Positions 52,065 through 64,000 are shown, counted from the stretch's first letter. The stretch is DNA of 64,000 nt from Dromaius novaehollandiae (GCF_036370855.1 NC_088132.1:61728841-61792840), one strand, 5' to 3'. Translations and numbers: made by a program. Notes: generated by a model from the sequence alone, not told the origin.

Positions 52065-53274
52065 CTAGAGACATAAAAGAATTAGAGAGGACTTCTGCGA
52101 TGTGCATGTGTATATGCTACTGAAAAGCTCAAAAACTAAGAACTCAGGAGGGAGGAACTATCTAATTAAAAGCAATGTGTACTCTCAGAAGTGTGGTTTC
52201 CCTCTGAAAATGTCACCTTCTTAATATTCAGTCCGTGATGGGTGTATTTATTACACTCCAGTCCAGTTCATCTGTATTGGCATTAAAGGCAGAAGGGTTT
52301 GAAAAGCACAAATGGCATTAGCAGCAAGAAGGAAGGAAAGGCGATTTGACCGCTGACATAAAGGACTGGCAGTCAGGGAAAAAATGTCTGAATGCTTAAC
52401 ACATTTAATCTGAAATTTGCCCCTGACAATGAAATTAGAACCCTACAACGCTGCTCAGATAAAGTTAATTTTCATGTCAGAACTACACTCTTTATTTTGC
52501 CATCTCCTGTGTATGACATAACAATAACGCCTTTAGCTGCAGGTCTCCTGCTGTTTTCCACAGGACCCATATCCCATTCCTTTGGGCTGCATTAACCGGT
52601 AGAGGGTACAATTCTAGAAATATATTAGAAAAAAATGAAAGAGTTTGTTTCCAAAATGTACTTGCTAGAAATCATGAAAAATAGGTGCAGCAGATCCTAG
52701 GGGAGATGGATATTTTGAAGGTGCAGGAAGGGAAGGGAATAACATCAGAAAATGCAAAGAACTCCACTCCATTTGCTTAGTCCTGCTGCCTTTGTGCTTA
52801 TGGCAGCTCTTCCTCTACTAAGCTAAGGCAGCCCTAAGGCAGGTATGTAACCCCCAAAGAGGCTAAAAACATAACCGAGCAGGTATAAGTCATAAAAAAG
52901 TGTGGCAGAGACATTTCTGTTTGTTTTGCAATTCCTTTTACCCATTCTGCTGCCATGGGGCAGAGCTTAATTGGGATCCCTGCTGCTGAGATCCCCGTTT
53001 CCCCAGCGCGACGCTGCTAGGGCCGGCTCTTGGGCATTAGGGTAAGAAGGGCATCGCGCAGACAAGAGGTGTGCTGAGCTGGAAAATCTAGCCCATGAAT
53101 TAATTTTGCTGCCTTGCTCTCTTAGCATTTCCATCTCATCTGCAGGACCCTGCTCAATTTGTCTTGCATGATCTCTGCTTCTTTCACTATACATTTCAGC
53201 TTGCTAGAAAATGCATCAAACAATTTCCTCATGCAGGGCCATTTTCTTTTTCTGATTACATCAGTGTGTGTCTG

Positions 53275-53345
53275 AAATAATGTTGTTAACTTCAGTGGAA
53301 TTAATCCAGATTTACACCACTATAATAATGATCTCAGTTTGGTTT
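53275..53345. repeat. Ancient amniote interspersed repeat fragment
   Basis: GTTAACTTCAGTGGAATTAA then TCCAGATTTACACCACTATA and a GATCTCAGTTTGG end correspond to 'TTGACTTCAATGGAGTTACTCCAGATTTACACCAGTGTAA..GAGATCAGAATTTGG'. The order is the same and divergence is moderate. The call is good for the repeat group, uncertain for its name. Confidence 0.5.
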
Positions 53346-53862
53346 AGAGTAAGACAGGGGTATGTAGAAGCTTAGTTTCATTTGTTAATTAACTTGCATG
53401 GTAGATGAAGAGTGAATAAGACATGATAATGGCATATTGTCGTATAATTAAAAACTGTCCTTTATAATACAAAACCTGTAACCTGGCAGAATTCATCTGT
53501 GAAATGACTTCCCTGTTCCCCACCTTTATTCTTTGAATGCATTTTTATGTAACACAGAGGGAATAAAGGGGTGAGCATCAAAGTTGTTCCTACAATATCT
53601 ATGTAACTGTTAATACTGTTTTTCTGTTAGACAATAGATATTTACATATATTAAAAAAGCCCAAATGCCTTAATAGTTTTAAGGTATGGAAGTAAGGGTA
53701 TATAACCTTAAGGGTCATTTTTCTAGGACTTTTGGTTTTTTGGTTTTACTTTTGGAACCTGAATTTTAATGATTGTTGTCTTTCATAGGATTCTCATTTT
53801 GAAGATTGATTGGTAACATTCTCTGGAGAATCCTGCTTATGCTAATCTTTTTGTTTATGAAG

Positions 53863-53924
53863 GTAAATGCAATTACAGATGCTGGTCACATGCTCTGTCA
53901 CATCTATGACATTTATCCACATCG
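53863..53924 (+). other. Candidate exon with strong donor
   Basis: TGCTAATCTTTTTGTTTATGAAG (ending at 53862) looks like a branch point plus acceptor, and a strong donor, GTGAGTAAG, begins at 53925. The 62 bases between are open in one frame, giving Val-Asn-Ala-Ile-Thr-Asp-Ala-Gly-His then Met-Leu-Cys-His-Ile-Tyr-Asp-Ile-Tyr-Pro-His. A second acceptor-like AG lies at 53878. I do not recognise the peptide. Confidence 0.2.
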
Positions 53925-53929
53925 GTGAG

Positions 53930-54764
53930 TAAGTGTTATTCAGAATACAATGCAAATTAATTATCTTTCCTCATAAGAAAAGATTAAAAACTGTGACAAT
54001 TGCACTCAACATTTACTGTTCACTATTTACCAACTTATAAATTTTATTGATTTATAAATACTGCACAGTACACTACTTTATGCAAAAATTCCTGATACAT
54101 TTATAAAAAAAAGGTTTCATTATGATTATTCTTAACTCTACCATCTTTGAAACTGAAACTGAATTTATAAATGAACACAAACTCCTTTTTCTTCCTGTGA
54201 TTTAGTAGGACTGAAAGTTTTCTAGTTAAAAGTCAAAGTGTGTTGAAAGGAAACGTATCCTGCAGTGCTTTCCAGTTAAGTGCCGTCTTGTACTTTACAC
54301 AGCATCCTTACTTATGAACATGCCTTAGTAGCCATACAATGGGATGAAAACACACCAAGTATTATGCGAGATTATGCAACAGCTGTATAAAAACACAAGA
54401 GTATATAGACAGACAAAAACCAGAATGCTTTCAGCATCTCATGGATGAAACATAGGGTGTTAAATTGTGCAGGTAAGAGAAACATAGAAGCTAAAAATAC
54501 ACAGCAATTCTGATATTTAAGTTTCTCAAGTAGCTGAAATTTGCACTACCAAAATTTACATGAGTGATGAGGAAGCACACCCTGGGACGAACCTTGGCAG
54601 AGCTACACAGAAATAGTTTCTTCATACGGATGATCTAATTAAGTTGACACTTTGAGTCTAAACAGATCTTCCTTTCATATTTGGCTTCCTTTTGTGTCAC
54701 GCAACATTTAGTGCCATTCAGGATACACTTCACAGGGCATTAATAGTATAACAGTCGCAAACAT
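53930..54764. other. Gene-free stretch
   Basis: AT-rich, with no gene or repeat that I recognise. Confidence 0.5.
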
Positions 54765-54882
54765 CACTTAATAGACAGGGAACCAGAGGCTCCTAACCTA
54801 CTTCTTGTCACAGCCAGAAGGTGTTAGTGAAGCAGCATAAAGCAGACAGCTCTCCAGTCTGGGGAGACATGGAAGGGCTCTG
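54765..54882 (-). mobile_element. MIR/core-SINE-like fragment
   Basis: On the plus strand TTAATAGACAGGGAACCAGAGGCTC, CTTGTCACAGCCAGAAGGTG and GACAGCTCTCCAGTCTGG follow the order of the complement of MIR-type SINEs ('ttacagatgaggaaactgaggc..acttgcccaaggtcacacagc..gatctcctgagtcccagtcc'). It is strongly diverged, as expected for an element active before the amniote radiation. Confidence 0.45.
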
Positions 54883-57800
54883 ATTTCAGGCTCCCTCCAA
54901 CTTATGTTAAAAGGCCATTCTTTAACATCAGGGTTTTGGGGTGTCCTGCATTGCCAACAAGCTGAGTTGCATACATCAACTCTTCCAGAAATCTGATATC
55001 TTTAAGGCTGATTGGCTTAAATCTAGTCTCCCTCTGAGAGTGCAATTCACTGTTTGTGAATAAAAGGAGGAAAGTTTCACAGCTTAAATATATGTCAGAT
55101 GAAAAAATACCTCCTTTTGTTTGCTTTGAACCCAAAGGGCCCTAAAATACAGGTCTCCCAAGTAATCTGTGAGTATTGTAACCACTTTCTTCTTGTTTAA
55201 AAGGCTCGCTAGTGTCTACATTTACCTTCCAAATGGACCGATGGAGCAGGTCTGCTCCCTCTTCAGAACTGAACACTTTGCTGGTGGTATATGTTGAAGT
55301 AAATCCACTTAACAGGCTGCCTCTCAAGAGCTTTTGGTGGGTCTCCACCTAGTATCTGGATGCTGGGAAGGTCTACATAGGTGAAAGGCATGCAGTTGCT
55401 GAGCTGGAGTAGTTCTGCTTGTGCCCAGAAGACGTAATGGAGGGTCTTAGGCACTTTCAGACTAGAACAGAGGAAACCTGCTAGTTTAGGCATGTCTAGG
55501 GGCCAACAGCTGCTAAGCTGGGAAACTGTAGTTTGCTGTATTTTTATCGGTGCCTAAGCATTTTTTTTTAATCTAGCCCGAAATTTTTTTAAATTACCAG
55601 TGTTAAAATTGTCAGTGAGAGAACTGTCATTACACTTTGTTTTGTATAGTGATGCTATGGATATACCTTTTTCCTTGGACAGTTGTCAAAGATGATATAA
55701 AATGCCAAGCAACTCTTTGTTCCATAACTTGAGAACAATGATTTGAATTTTAGAGTTGGCCCAAGTTTTAGAGAGTTCTGATTTTATTTCATGTGTTCAT
55801 CCAGTTCTGTTTCATTCACATACAAAATAGTTTTTTTGTGATTGCCAGTGTGTTCTGGATGAGAAATGTGTGGTCATGCGGCACGCTATGAATTTTACCT
55901 GTGCAAAGCTGCTCATTAAGTTGTTTGAAAGGTGGGTTCTTTTCCTTCCAAGTACCATTGCATATATTTGGGACCTGGAATATTTCTTCTGTGGACATCA
56001 CCTAATTTGGTGCTGGCCTTACTTCGGGGCTCAGCTGGTTTAAACAATGGTTTGATACTGAAACTGAAGTAGCAGGAGAAAGGTTTCAAAACTACATGGC
56101 AAATTCTTTGATAGCAGAAGCAATGGTACATTAGAAAAACTAAAAAAGTTACAACTGAATGAATCTGATGAAACAATGGGATTGTGGCTGTAGGTGTGAG
56201 CTCTTATAGTGGAAGAATATATGTTGATCTTGTTAATTAAATTCATCTTGCTTTTATCTGTATAAAAACAGTGATATATGGGGTGGTTGGTCTGATGATA
56301 TTTTCATCTTATGAGTAGCTCTTTTTACCTCTCTGATGTAACTGAGTACACTTAGGCAGTTGCCTGGAGCTTGAATTCTTCCCCAGTCTTCTCGTAGGTA
56401 TGTATAAATTCTTCCCTGAGTTTTTACTGTGGCTATCAGCAGACTGCCCAAATTTAGCTCCTTTAAATGCATGCCTTAGGCTTTCTGTACCTTTCTTCTG
56501 TAGAAAGATAAAGAGGGTCATGCTGAGTGTTGAACCCCTGTTTCTTGATTATGGTAACACAGCAGACCTAATTGTACCTACTGCAAGCGCTTTCACTAGG
56601 GGACCTCTGGCCAGCACACTGATTACAGCAACTCCAAACAAGCATCTTCAAGCTAAAACATCATTTATTTCTTTCCTCAAGGTATAAAGCATGTAATACA
56701 AGAAGTAAAAATAGCACAAAAAGGATTTCTGTAGGTCTCTCACTCTCTTGCTACTTGATGCAGCAGGAACAACAGGTGAAAGCAAGCTCCAGTAGTGCAA
56801 AATGCCAGTGGTGATCAGCTGCATTAAGTATATTATTTTCTCTGCCATCCTGAGAATCTCTGTCTATAAGATAGAAAGCGAGAAATCCTGTTTGCATGCA
56901 GACTGAGAATGCTAGTTTTGAGGTGATAGGACTTCACTTAAAACTTACTCTCTTTTATTCAGAGAAGAGCTAAAGCATACATGCTGGGGTCAGTCCTCCC
57001 TAGTGTTACCATGTGTACACATGCTGTGTAACCTCTGGAGATGTGAGGAAAACTCAGGCAGTGTCCCACGGTGGAGCTGCAGGGTGGCAGAGTGGCCAGG
57101 CAGAAGTTGGGGGGGTTGCCCTGAGGCTAGAGGTGCCTGAATTTATGTACCTGCCTTACTAGCAAGAAGGGTCTTTTGCTACACCATACACAACCCTGCT
57201 CCGTGGCTCTGTTATGCTTTAAAATACTCTGACACCTCATAAAAAAGGATTTTCCCAAACCCCTTCCTTTCTTTCCCTTAGAAAGGAAAAAAGGAAATCT
57301 CATTTTGTACACATGTGAGCTGAAAGGGGAAAAAAAAAATAAAACTGAAGTTGTTTGGCTTGCCTAAAGCTTTTTCCCTTGATGTTTTTTCTGACTAGAA
57401 AATTGTCAAAAACATTTTTTCCCATTGAAAATATCAGTTTACAGGAAGTGATACTGTTAGACTTGCCTCTCTCTGCCTCCAAAACATTGCCAGTGAGCAT
57501 TTCTTCCTCCAGCTAGGACTGCCATTACTGTGAACTTCTGACTTGAAAGGTTTTGCATAGAAGTAGATGCATGTGTCTGCTTAGTACAAATGGAATTTAT
57601 AAGTATATTTATTCCTGTTTACTAGACCACTACAACGTTGGGCAGAACATAGTGACCCACTTCCTCAGTTTCTTTCTTCAAATCAAAGTGGGAAAAAAGT
57701 TAGTTTGCTCATTTTGCTGCATGCTTGCTACATTGGAAAAGTTAGACTGTCTCATCTTTCTGGATGCTGCAATCAGCATCCTCTTTATCCCATATAAAAA

Positions 57801-58160
57801 GAGAAGAGAAAAAGAAAAAGATCAAGGCTTACTCTATTGTTGCTGTGGTTCAAGGGCCCTCCCTATATTTAGGGAATTCAAATAAGGCAGAAAGCAAAGA
57901 GAACATAGTTCTATTGCAACTGCTAGACTGTAGAAATTTAAATATATCCCTCAAAGATACCAGGTTTCTTCCTACAGCTTCCTCGAATAATGTTATAAAA
58001 GAAAGAAAAAAAAATGTTTGAATCCCAGGGGAGAAAACCAAGGTAAGCAATTAACTCATTATTTCAGATAAAATTGTATCAGATACCAGGAGGAACTTAC
58101 AGTGTCTTGTCTATAGCTATTTTCCTCTCTATACACGCCACAAAGTCACATTTCTGTGCA
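54883..58160. other. Gene-free stretch left of the CpG island
   Basis: No recognisable gene. A weak old-repeat word (GGTGCCTAAGCA) lies at about 55550. A donor-like site, CAAG-GTAAGC, occurs at about 58040 just before the CpG island. Confidence 0.5.
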
Positions 58161-58164
58161 TACA

Positions 58165-58750
58165 GGTGTTTCGGTCACCCTTCTGCTGAGAGCCAGGCTC
58201 TGAGGAACCACCGCGCAGCACCCCGGAGGATGCGGTGCCCGCGCCAGCTGCTGCGGGCTGCCGAAGGGCTTGCCGGGGTCAGTCCTGCGCTGGCACGACA
58301 GGCAAGGAGACAGGCAGCGGGGCAGATCTCCCGGCAGACGGCAGCGTGGGTCACTCAGGAGGTAACGTGGTCCTGCCTGGGGGTCGCCTGCAGCGGCGGT
58401 GGCTCGGGGAGGGCTCCTTCGTGCTCTGCGCAGGGCAGGGTGCTTCGAGGAGGACGTGTGAGCTCCGGAGCAGCACCAGCGACGCGCAGAGGTGTGAAAC
58501 GCCCCGGCAGCCCTGGGAGCAAGGGAGCGTGGCTGAGGCCTGAAAACGTCCACCCAAGCCATGCAGACAGACGGACGCACATTCACGCTGCTTGGGCTGG
58601 CCGGACGTCAGCTACCGGCACCATGGCTGTTTTTCAGTTTGTGTCTCAACTGCTCGTGTGCCCTGCAGCGGGACGGGCTCGGCTCCCCGGGAGGTATGGT
58701 GTCACCGCGCACTCCCTGTCAGCAGCTGCGGACCAAGCTCTCTGCAGGCA
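58165..58750. promoter_or_regulatory. CpG island, probable promoter
   Basis: From 58201 to 58740 I counted by hand about 368 G+C in 540 bases (68%) and about 46 CpG dinucleotides. That is an observed/expected ratio near 0.7. The DNA on either side is about 40% GC with few CpGs. This passes the usual CpG-island thresholds (length over 200-500, GC over 55%, ratio over 0.6) and is the only place in the window that does. In vertebrates such islands are mostly unmethylated promoters. No TATA box is evident. Orientation is unknown, but splice-like segments follow on the plus strand. Long open frames on both strands (233 codons plus, 146 codons minus) are expected from GC-rich DNA and show no domain I recognise. 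Confidence 0.75.
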
Positions 58751-59095
58751 CAAAGGGAGAATTACCTGCCTTTAAATGCATCTGATCAAGTCACTATGAA
58801 AGGATCTGTGAGGCCGTTGGTGCCTCTGATGTGTTTCAGTCATTTTTATAAGGAGGTTAGTGAACCCAAAGTCTGGGCTGATTACTAAACGCTTTCCAAT
58901 TTCTGTAACCTTTTTAAAAGAGGAAGGGTATTTATTACTAGCCAGGCACTTAGATCACACAGAAATAAGAGAGATCTTGAAGGCATAAAAACATCAACGA
59001 AATTAAGACAAATGAGTCAGACTTTGCCTAGATAAGGATGAAAGGGCAGAGCCTGTCCATCATTCTCAGACCCTTGCTCGTCCTTCTGTTTATAG

Positions 59096-59193
59096 GGCAG
59101 AGGAGCGGCACTGGCTCACGCCGGGACACAGAGAGCAGCCATCCTCCACCGGGATCGCCGCAGTCCTGATGTACTGTTCTCTGTTGTGGAGAG
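59096..59193 (+). other. Candidate exon downstream of the CpG island
   Basis: The acceptor-like tract TTGCTCGTCCTTCTGTTTATAG ends at 59095, and a strong donor, GTACGTAAT, starts at 59194. The 98 bases between are GC-raised with several CpGs, unlike their neighbours. Two frames are open, one ending Val-Leu-Phe-Ser-Val-Val-Glu. That frame joins without a stop to the segment at 59342-59399 if the 148 bases between are removed. I do not recognise the peptide, and it could equally be a noncoding exon. Confidence 0.3.
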
Positions 59194-59341
59194 GTACGTA
59201 ATTCAGTCCATTTCAGAAGAAAGAAAGTCATCACTGTGGTGTGTCCCAGTTGGGTGTCCTGCACAGTTCTTTGTCCCAGTGTGTTTGTCACTTCTCCCCT
59301 TGCAAGGGCTGCTTCTTTACACATCTTTCTCCTTGTGTTAG

Positions 59342-59399
59342 GCCTGAAGACCAGAACAAATTAGTGTATACATTCCTTGGGAGGAGTTCCCACAGACTG
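59342..59399 (+). other. Candidate second exon
   Basis: It follows a long pyrimidine-rich tract, CATCTTTCTCCTTGTGTTAG (ending at 59341), and runs to a moderate donor, GTAACC, at 59400. Joined to the preceding candidate, the frame reads Glu-Arg-Pro-Glu-Asp-Gln-Asn-Lys then Leu-Val-Tyr-Thr-Phe-Leu-Gly-Arg. If not spliced at its end, the frame stops at about 59424. The peptide matches nothing I know. Confidence 0.25.
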
Positions 59400-59424
59400 G
59401 TAACCTACATGGGTGATTTGCATT

Positions 59425-60500
59425 AATTAACCAAAGTGGTTCCAGTTTTCACAGATGTACTCAGTTGGAGAAAGACATATACCATCATGCATAGCTTTGA
59501 TACAGTCATCTTTTTAATATGCCGTAAGGTCATTTCTAAATACACTGTTTTGTCCCAGACAAAACAGGGCAACATCAACCAGCTCTGGGCATCAGGGGCT
59601 GCCACTGGAGGTATCAAAAAGGATGTGAAAGGAATCTATTTCTTTTCTCAGTCCGGAAATTAAGGGAGTTTTTTTTTATGAATTAAATTTCTTTTTAAAA
59701 AGCACCTTAGTACTTGGGTCAATATCCTGAAATTTCCATGTGTCCAGAGCACCCCTTTCATCCCAAAGCCTTTCTTCCTTTCCTGCTTGCAGGGGAAAGT
59801 CACCCGCTGCTGTAATGGCAGGTGAACGTCAGGCAGAAGTGAAAGGTCCCTAGGACTCTCAGCACTATTTCAGCTTCATGGCGAAGCTGGGTCAGAGGAC
59901 TTCTGTTAGCAGGATTTGTGACGGTCCTCCTCACAGGGGAAGGGCATCTTCTCCAGCCTTTTGCTGCAGCTTTCAAAGTCTCTTTCAGCTGACTCACCTC
60001 TGCTCTCCAGCTGGCCTAACTGCATGCGTCGAGAGGGCAAAGAAACAGGGGCTGAGCCTGCAGACATACTCTCTAGCCCTGAGATGCAAGGGCACAGTTT
60101 TCCTACCTAAGACCCTGCACATTATTTCCTCAGGGGAAAGCATGAGTAGTTTGGCTTTATGGAAGCAAGGTGACAGGCACTCTGAGAATAAGAATTGCAT
60201 AAGATAGCTCAGACATTGGAAAATAATAGCTCTGTCAAACTGCATCTATGCAACATATTTCTATGAGGAATCCTGTTAGAAATGTGTGATAAGACCTTGT
60301 TAGTGCATGTACAAATGAGTGTGACTGCTACGTAAAGCCTAAGGGGTTTATTTTTATTTATTTATTTTTTTGAGCAAAAGAACAAAGTCTCCAGCATTGA
60401 TGCTGCTGCAAAACTGAATGCTGTTCTAAGAGCACTTCAGTTTTTGGATCCTACATGTCTTTTCCTCTGGGTGTAATTCTTAAAGATTATGGGAATGGAC
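59425..60500. other. Gene-free stretch right of the CpG island
   Basis: No recognisable gene. A short ATTT-rich stretch lies at 60348-60371. A minus-strand donor-like site, GCAGAG-GTGAGT, is centred near 59995. Confidence 0.5.
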
Positions 60501-60504
60501 ATAC

Positions 60505-60562
60505 TTCCTCTGAAATTACTGGCAAAGCTCCAACTGACTTCACTGGAAACAAGATAAGACAC
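60505..60562. repeat. Ancient amniote interspersed repeat fragment
   Basis: GGCAAAGCTCCAACTGACTTCACTGGAAACAAGAT at about 60521-60555 matches 'GGCAAAACTCCCATTGACTTCAATGGAAGCAGGATC' with about ten differences. It belongs to the same repeat group as 6.0 and 44.3 kb. Confidence 0.45.
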
Positions 60563-63500
60563 TATTTGTAAGATGGTGACTTTTTCTATTGCCAATCCCC
60601 TGTGATGCTCTGTCAATCTCTGCATTACAGATACGCTGAGATTTTGAATAGATGGCAGGTCACTAAAACTTATCAAACTGAACCAGAAGAACACGTTACA
60701 TTTCTCTAGTGTTCTTCATTATAGTTCTCAAAGTGGTAAGTAAGTACAGGTAAGTCTCATCTCTCTACTAAGAAAAATGGGGTTCAAAATAAAATAACCA
60801 AAGTAAAATATTAAGATCACAGAATGAACTAATATGTGAGGTAGCAATCAGTTTCTTAGTTCCATGGCTACCTATTTTTCAATGGACGTGACACCCTTAC
60901 TGCCAGTTATCCACAGTTGGGCATTAGCTGTGCCTTAGTGTTTTCTCTTCCATTTAAATTCAATTAGATGTAGAAGTAAATAGAAAAAAACAAAGACAGA
61001 CTGTGTCTGCATTTTTCAGTGAAACCCAATACATTCAGGCCAGATGCTGAACACAAGCAAAGACTTTTAAATTAATGAAGCCAGGAGAAGCTTTGCTCGA
61101 GCACAGAGCACGAGGCAGTCCCAGTCTATGAGCACTTCCAACATGCTGGTGTTAGCTCTATTTCCACCTCTTCAGCAGACATTAATTTGACAACATTTTT
61201 TTATATACAAAATAATCAGAACAAAAAAGAAGTTCTGCAAGTGCTCCCCTCTGTGCTCACTCACTTGAAAAAAACCCCTGTTGTCAAGGAAAGTACACCA
61301 TGGATACAGAAATACTTTTTAATGAACTAGTCACTGTGGCAGCGTGAAGTCTGGGATTAGATCTACAGTGCTATTAGACTTATTTGTGTCTATCTAGTCT
61401 GTCTTCTGTTACTTTTATCTATTTTTCATAAATGTTTAAGCTGGTAATGTAAATCATTCTCTTTGTCTCCCGTAGTGCTCTGAGAAGTAAAAATAAAAAA
61501 AAAAAAAAAGAAAAAAAATCTTAACATCTGACACTGATTTGCAATCAAGCTCCAAGACTTCAAATGGCATCACATGATTCTGCCTGATGGTGATAAACAG
61601 CTCCAATAACAGGCTAATGTTGCAGGTTACTGGCCATGGTGATCAGTGGCTGTTGAGAGAGGCACTGTAAAAACAGTGAAGAGAATGTGGGTGAGATTTC
61701 CTGGAGAATGCATTGCTTTTCAGATATGCTGTTGTTTTTCCCAATAGCTTGTGTTATGCCTAGTCAAATTTTTGTTTGCATTATGCTCACGTGAGCACAG
61801 CTTAGAAGATAGGATGATGTTTGAGAAGTTATGGAGATAAGAGGAAGTTGTGCAGCAGCAAGTCTTCTCCTTGGCCGTGCCAGTTCTCACCCCCAAACCC
61901 AGCCCTGCGCATGACACTCCTAAGCGAATCAAAGATTTATGTCCATAAAAAGAGAAAACTTTCCCATAGGTTTTTGAGCTACTGTTATGTTGGATACAGC
62001 ATTGTTCCGCTTGCAGAATTAGGCAGCGCAACAGAAAGGATTTTGCAGAAACGATATTATTCTTTATGAGCTATGTGCAGATTTTTAGAGTAATGCTCAC
62101 AGAAACCTGTGGGCTTTATGCACATTCCGTTTCTACAATTACTTTTGGTCTTCTTTTGTGAATATATTTCAAATTTTTAGCGGTAGTCTTTTCTTCAGCC
62201 AGTCCAAATTAACATGCAGCCCTAACACTGCTTAGTCTCATCTCCCGCTCTCAGGCCTAAATCCCTAGAATATTTGGTTTAGAAAAAAATACAAAACAAC
62301 ATTAATATTTCTTTAATGCTCTGTAAAAATGATTGAGCGTGTGTTCCGACCACAAAGCAATACCTTGCCTGCTGCAAGAAATGAAATATCTGTTCAAATT
62401 TCATTTCTTCGCCTGATCATTAGGGATCAGGAGTTGTTTTGATGCATTTTTGGTGACCTCTATAGAGAACTCATATTGAGACATTAATAAAGAAGCAGAA
62501 TCCAACCCTCTTCAATCAAAAGAAGGAATAAAGCATACTATACTGCCTTTGACAAAGTCTGAAAAATCTCCTGAGATGAATACAATATATTTTATATTTT
62601 ACTTGATATTTTCCCAGTATCATTAGACACTTTTATACATTCCTGCACTGATCCAGTCAATACTACTTGTACCTTCTTTTTCTGGTTCTTACTTTTCCAT
62701 ACATGCCCTGCCTTGAGGTACAGAACATAATCACTGCTGCCAGACGGTTGTTGTCTTTCACAAAGCTACGTTGGTAATGTTCCCTACTGGTTTTTGAATC
62801 AGGTGCTTGTTCAGTCAAATGCAAGATTACAATGTTCCCTCTGGACTCTTCTCCTCCCAGGCCAACTGCCTGGCAGACTCTCATCTGGAAATTCTTGACA
62901 TTGCTTTTCTAAATCCTGCCTCTGGCTATAAAGATTAAGATACTGTCTCATCAGCATGCAGATGTACTTCACTGGTTCTGTTTAGATATTTTCTAAACAC
63001 CGACTAATTAATTTCCAGTTTAAAGCATACCTGATCGGAATACGCAACCAAAAACAAAGTTAAATCTGAAAAATGTATTGGTTGAAAATGTCTTGGTTTC
63101 TGAGAAGACAGTAAGGATGTATTTTGCAGCCATTTCTGTCTTCCATTTTGCCTATACGCTTCAATGAAGGAGGATTTAAAGGAGCAGCCCTGATGTTCCA
63201 GGTGTCACTGCTGAACTTCACACCTCTTGGACCCCCTGGCTGGTTCCCCTCCACATCTTACGCAAGGCGGTATGATGGAGATGAGGAAGGACGGGGAGGA
63301 GGGGGCACTAACCAGTGTCTTCTTGCTGTCTTGTATCCTGCTTCCGCTTCCTGTTGCTTATGCTTAGAGATGAATTCAAAAGAGATGATGCAAATTCATC
63401 TGCCACCTGCTTCCCTACAGGGAGCCTAGAGTCCAGCTGGAGTCAGGATGTAAGATCACCGTTTGCGCAACTTTGACTACATGATACGACACAAAGGCAC

Positions 63501-64000
63501 GCAGGCCTTCACAGGGCTTAGGTGGGTTGAAGGGGACCCTGACAACGAACGTACACCACATTTCCACAGAGTCCATGGGACCTGCCTTGCACAGCTTCAC
63601 AACAGAGGATACTAGTGTGACAAGGTAGCCCTCAGAAAGTTACAGGAGGATCTACACTGATCAGATTCTCATTTTCATGTGCTAACCTGTCTTTAGCCAT
63701 AACTCAGTTCTTCACAGGAGTATAAACAGTTTTTCAGGGTCCATGTTCATACAGCACATGCAACAATGAGATTCTGGGATTTTAGTAGGGTTTCTAGTTG
63801 CTTGAGTAATACAAGTAATGTTAATTTAAATTCTTAAATACTTTGAAAAATTTGCTTTGAAATTCTACCTGGCTATACAAAACCGTTCTGCCCTTTCTCA
63901 TGCAGTGGATCTAAAAAAGGAGGATATAGTGTTCTCTCTGGAATAACAGTGAATGTGAAGGAAATATTTCAGAATAGCCACAGACAGTGAACAAGCTACA
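60563..64000. other. Gene-free stretch, right end
   Basis: No recognisable gene. The A-rich run at 61489-61518 is listed separately. A donor-like TACAG-GTAAGTC occurs at about 60750 without a convincing acceptor nearby. The minus-strand frame at 62663-62884 ends close to a donor-like GTAAGA but has no acceptor tract and no recognisable domain. Confidence 0.5.
61489..61518 (+). repeat. A-rich run
   Basis: Thirty bases of A broken only by one T and one G. It may be an old poly-A tail or slippage product. No source gene is recognisable upstream. Confidence 0.85.

Noticed and set aside
62663..62884. 73-codon minus-strand frame ending at a donor-like GTAAGA
   Set aside because: No pyrimidine-rich acceptor on its other side and no recognisable domain.
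1..64000. tRNA, rRNA, CRISPR, bacterial operons, LTR retroviruses
   Set aside because: No B-box-like GGTTCGAATCC, no rRNA core words, no regularly spaced repeats, no ribosome-binding-site plus gene series, and no paired LTRs or retroviral motifs were seen by eye. A tRNAscan or RepeatMasker run could still find weak cases.

Overview
The window looks like nuclear DNA from an amniote vertebrate, most likely a bird (a crocodilian or turtle cannot be excluded). Base composition is about 40% GC. Reading frames are short and scattered on both strands, with no operon structure. The only transposons I can recognise are badly decayed CR1 LINEs plus very old amniote-type interspersed repeats. There are no Alu or L1 elements, no young transposons and no LTR pairs that I could see. 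I found no protein-coding gene I can name, no rRNA or tRNA gene, and no CRISPR array. It reads as intergenic or long-intron DNA.

Layout. 1-29 kb: gene-free DNA with a 20-base poly-C tract (3.7 kb), poly-A/T runs, one TG microsatellite (16.3 kb), many faint fragments of an old repeat carrying 'TTGACTTCAATGG' and 'GGCACCTAA' type words, and one possible LINE/SINE tail near 20.1 kb. 29.5-36.2 kb: the clearest transposon fossils, namely two CR1 copies on the minus strand and one CR1 reverse-transcriptase remnant on the plus strand, with an unusual cluster of overlapping inverted repeats at 31.6 kb. 36-58 kb: more old-repeat fragments, including two CR1/L3-like 3' tails and one MIR-like piece, with otherwise unremarkable AT-rich sequence.

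58.2-58.75 kb: a sharp CpG island (hand count about 68% GC, 46 CpGs in 540 bp). It is the only one in the window and the best candidate for a promoter. Two segments downstream, at 59.10-59.19 and 59.34-59.40 kb, are bounded by splice-like signals and share one open frame if joined. They may be the first exons of an unrecognised transcript. A few other short segments (2.2, 36.4, 52.0 and 53.9 kb) also have good splice-like borders but could be chance.

All calls were made by eye. Repeat family names rest on remembered consensus features, not on a search. Function is inferred only where stated.
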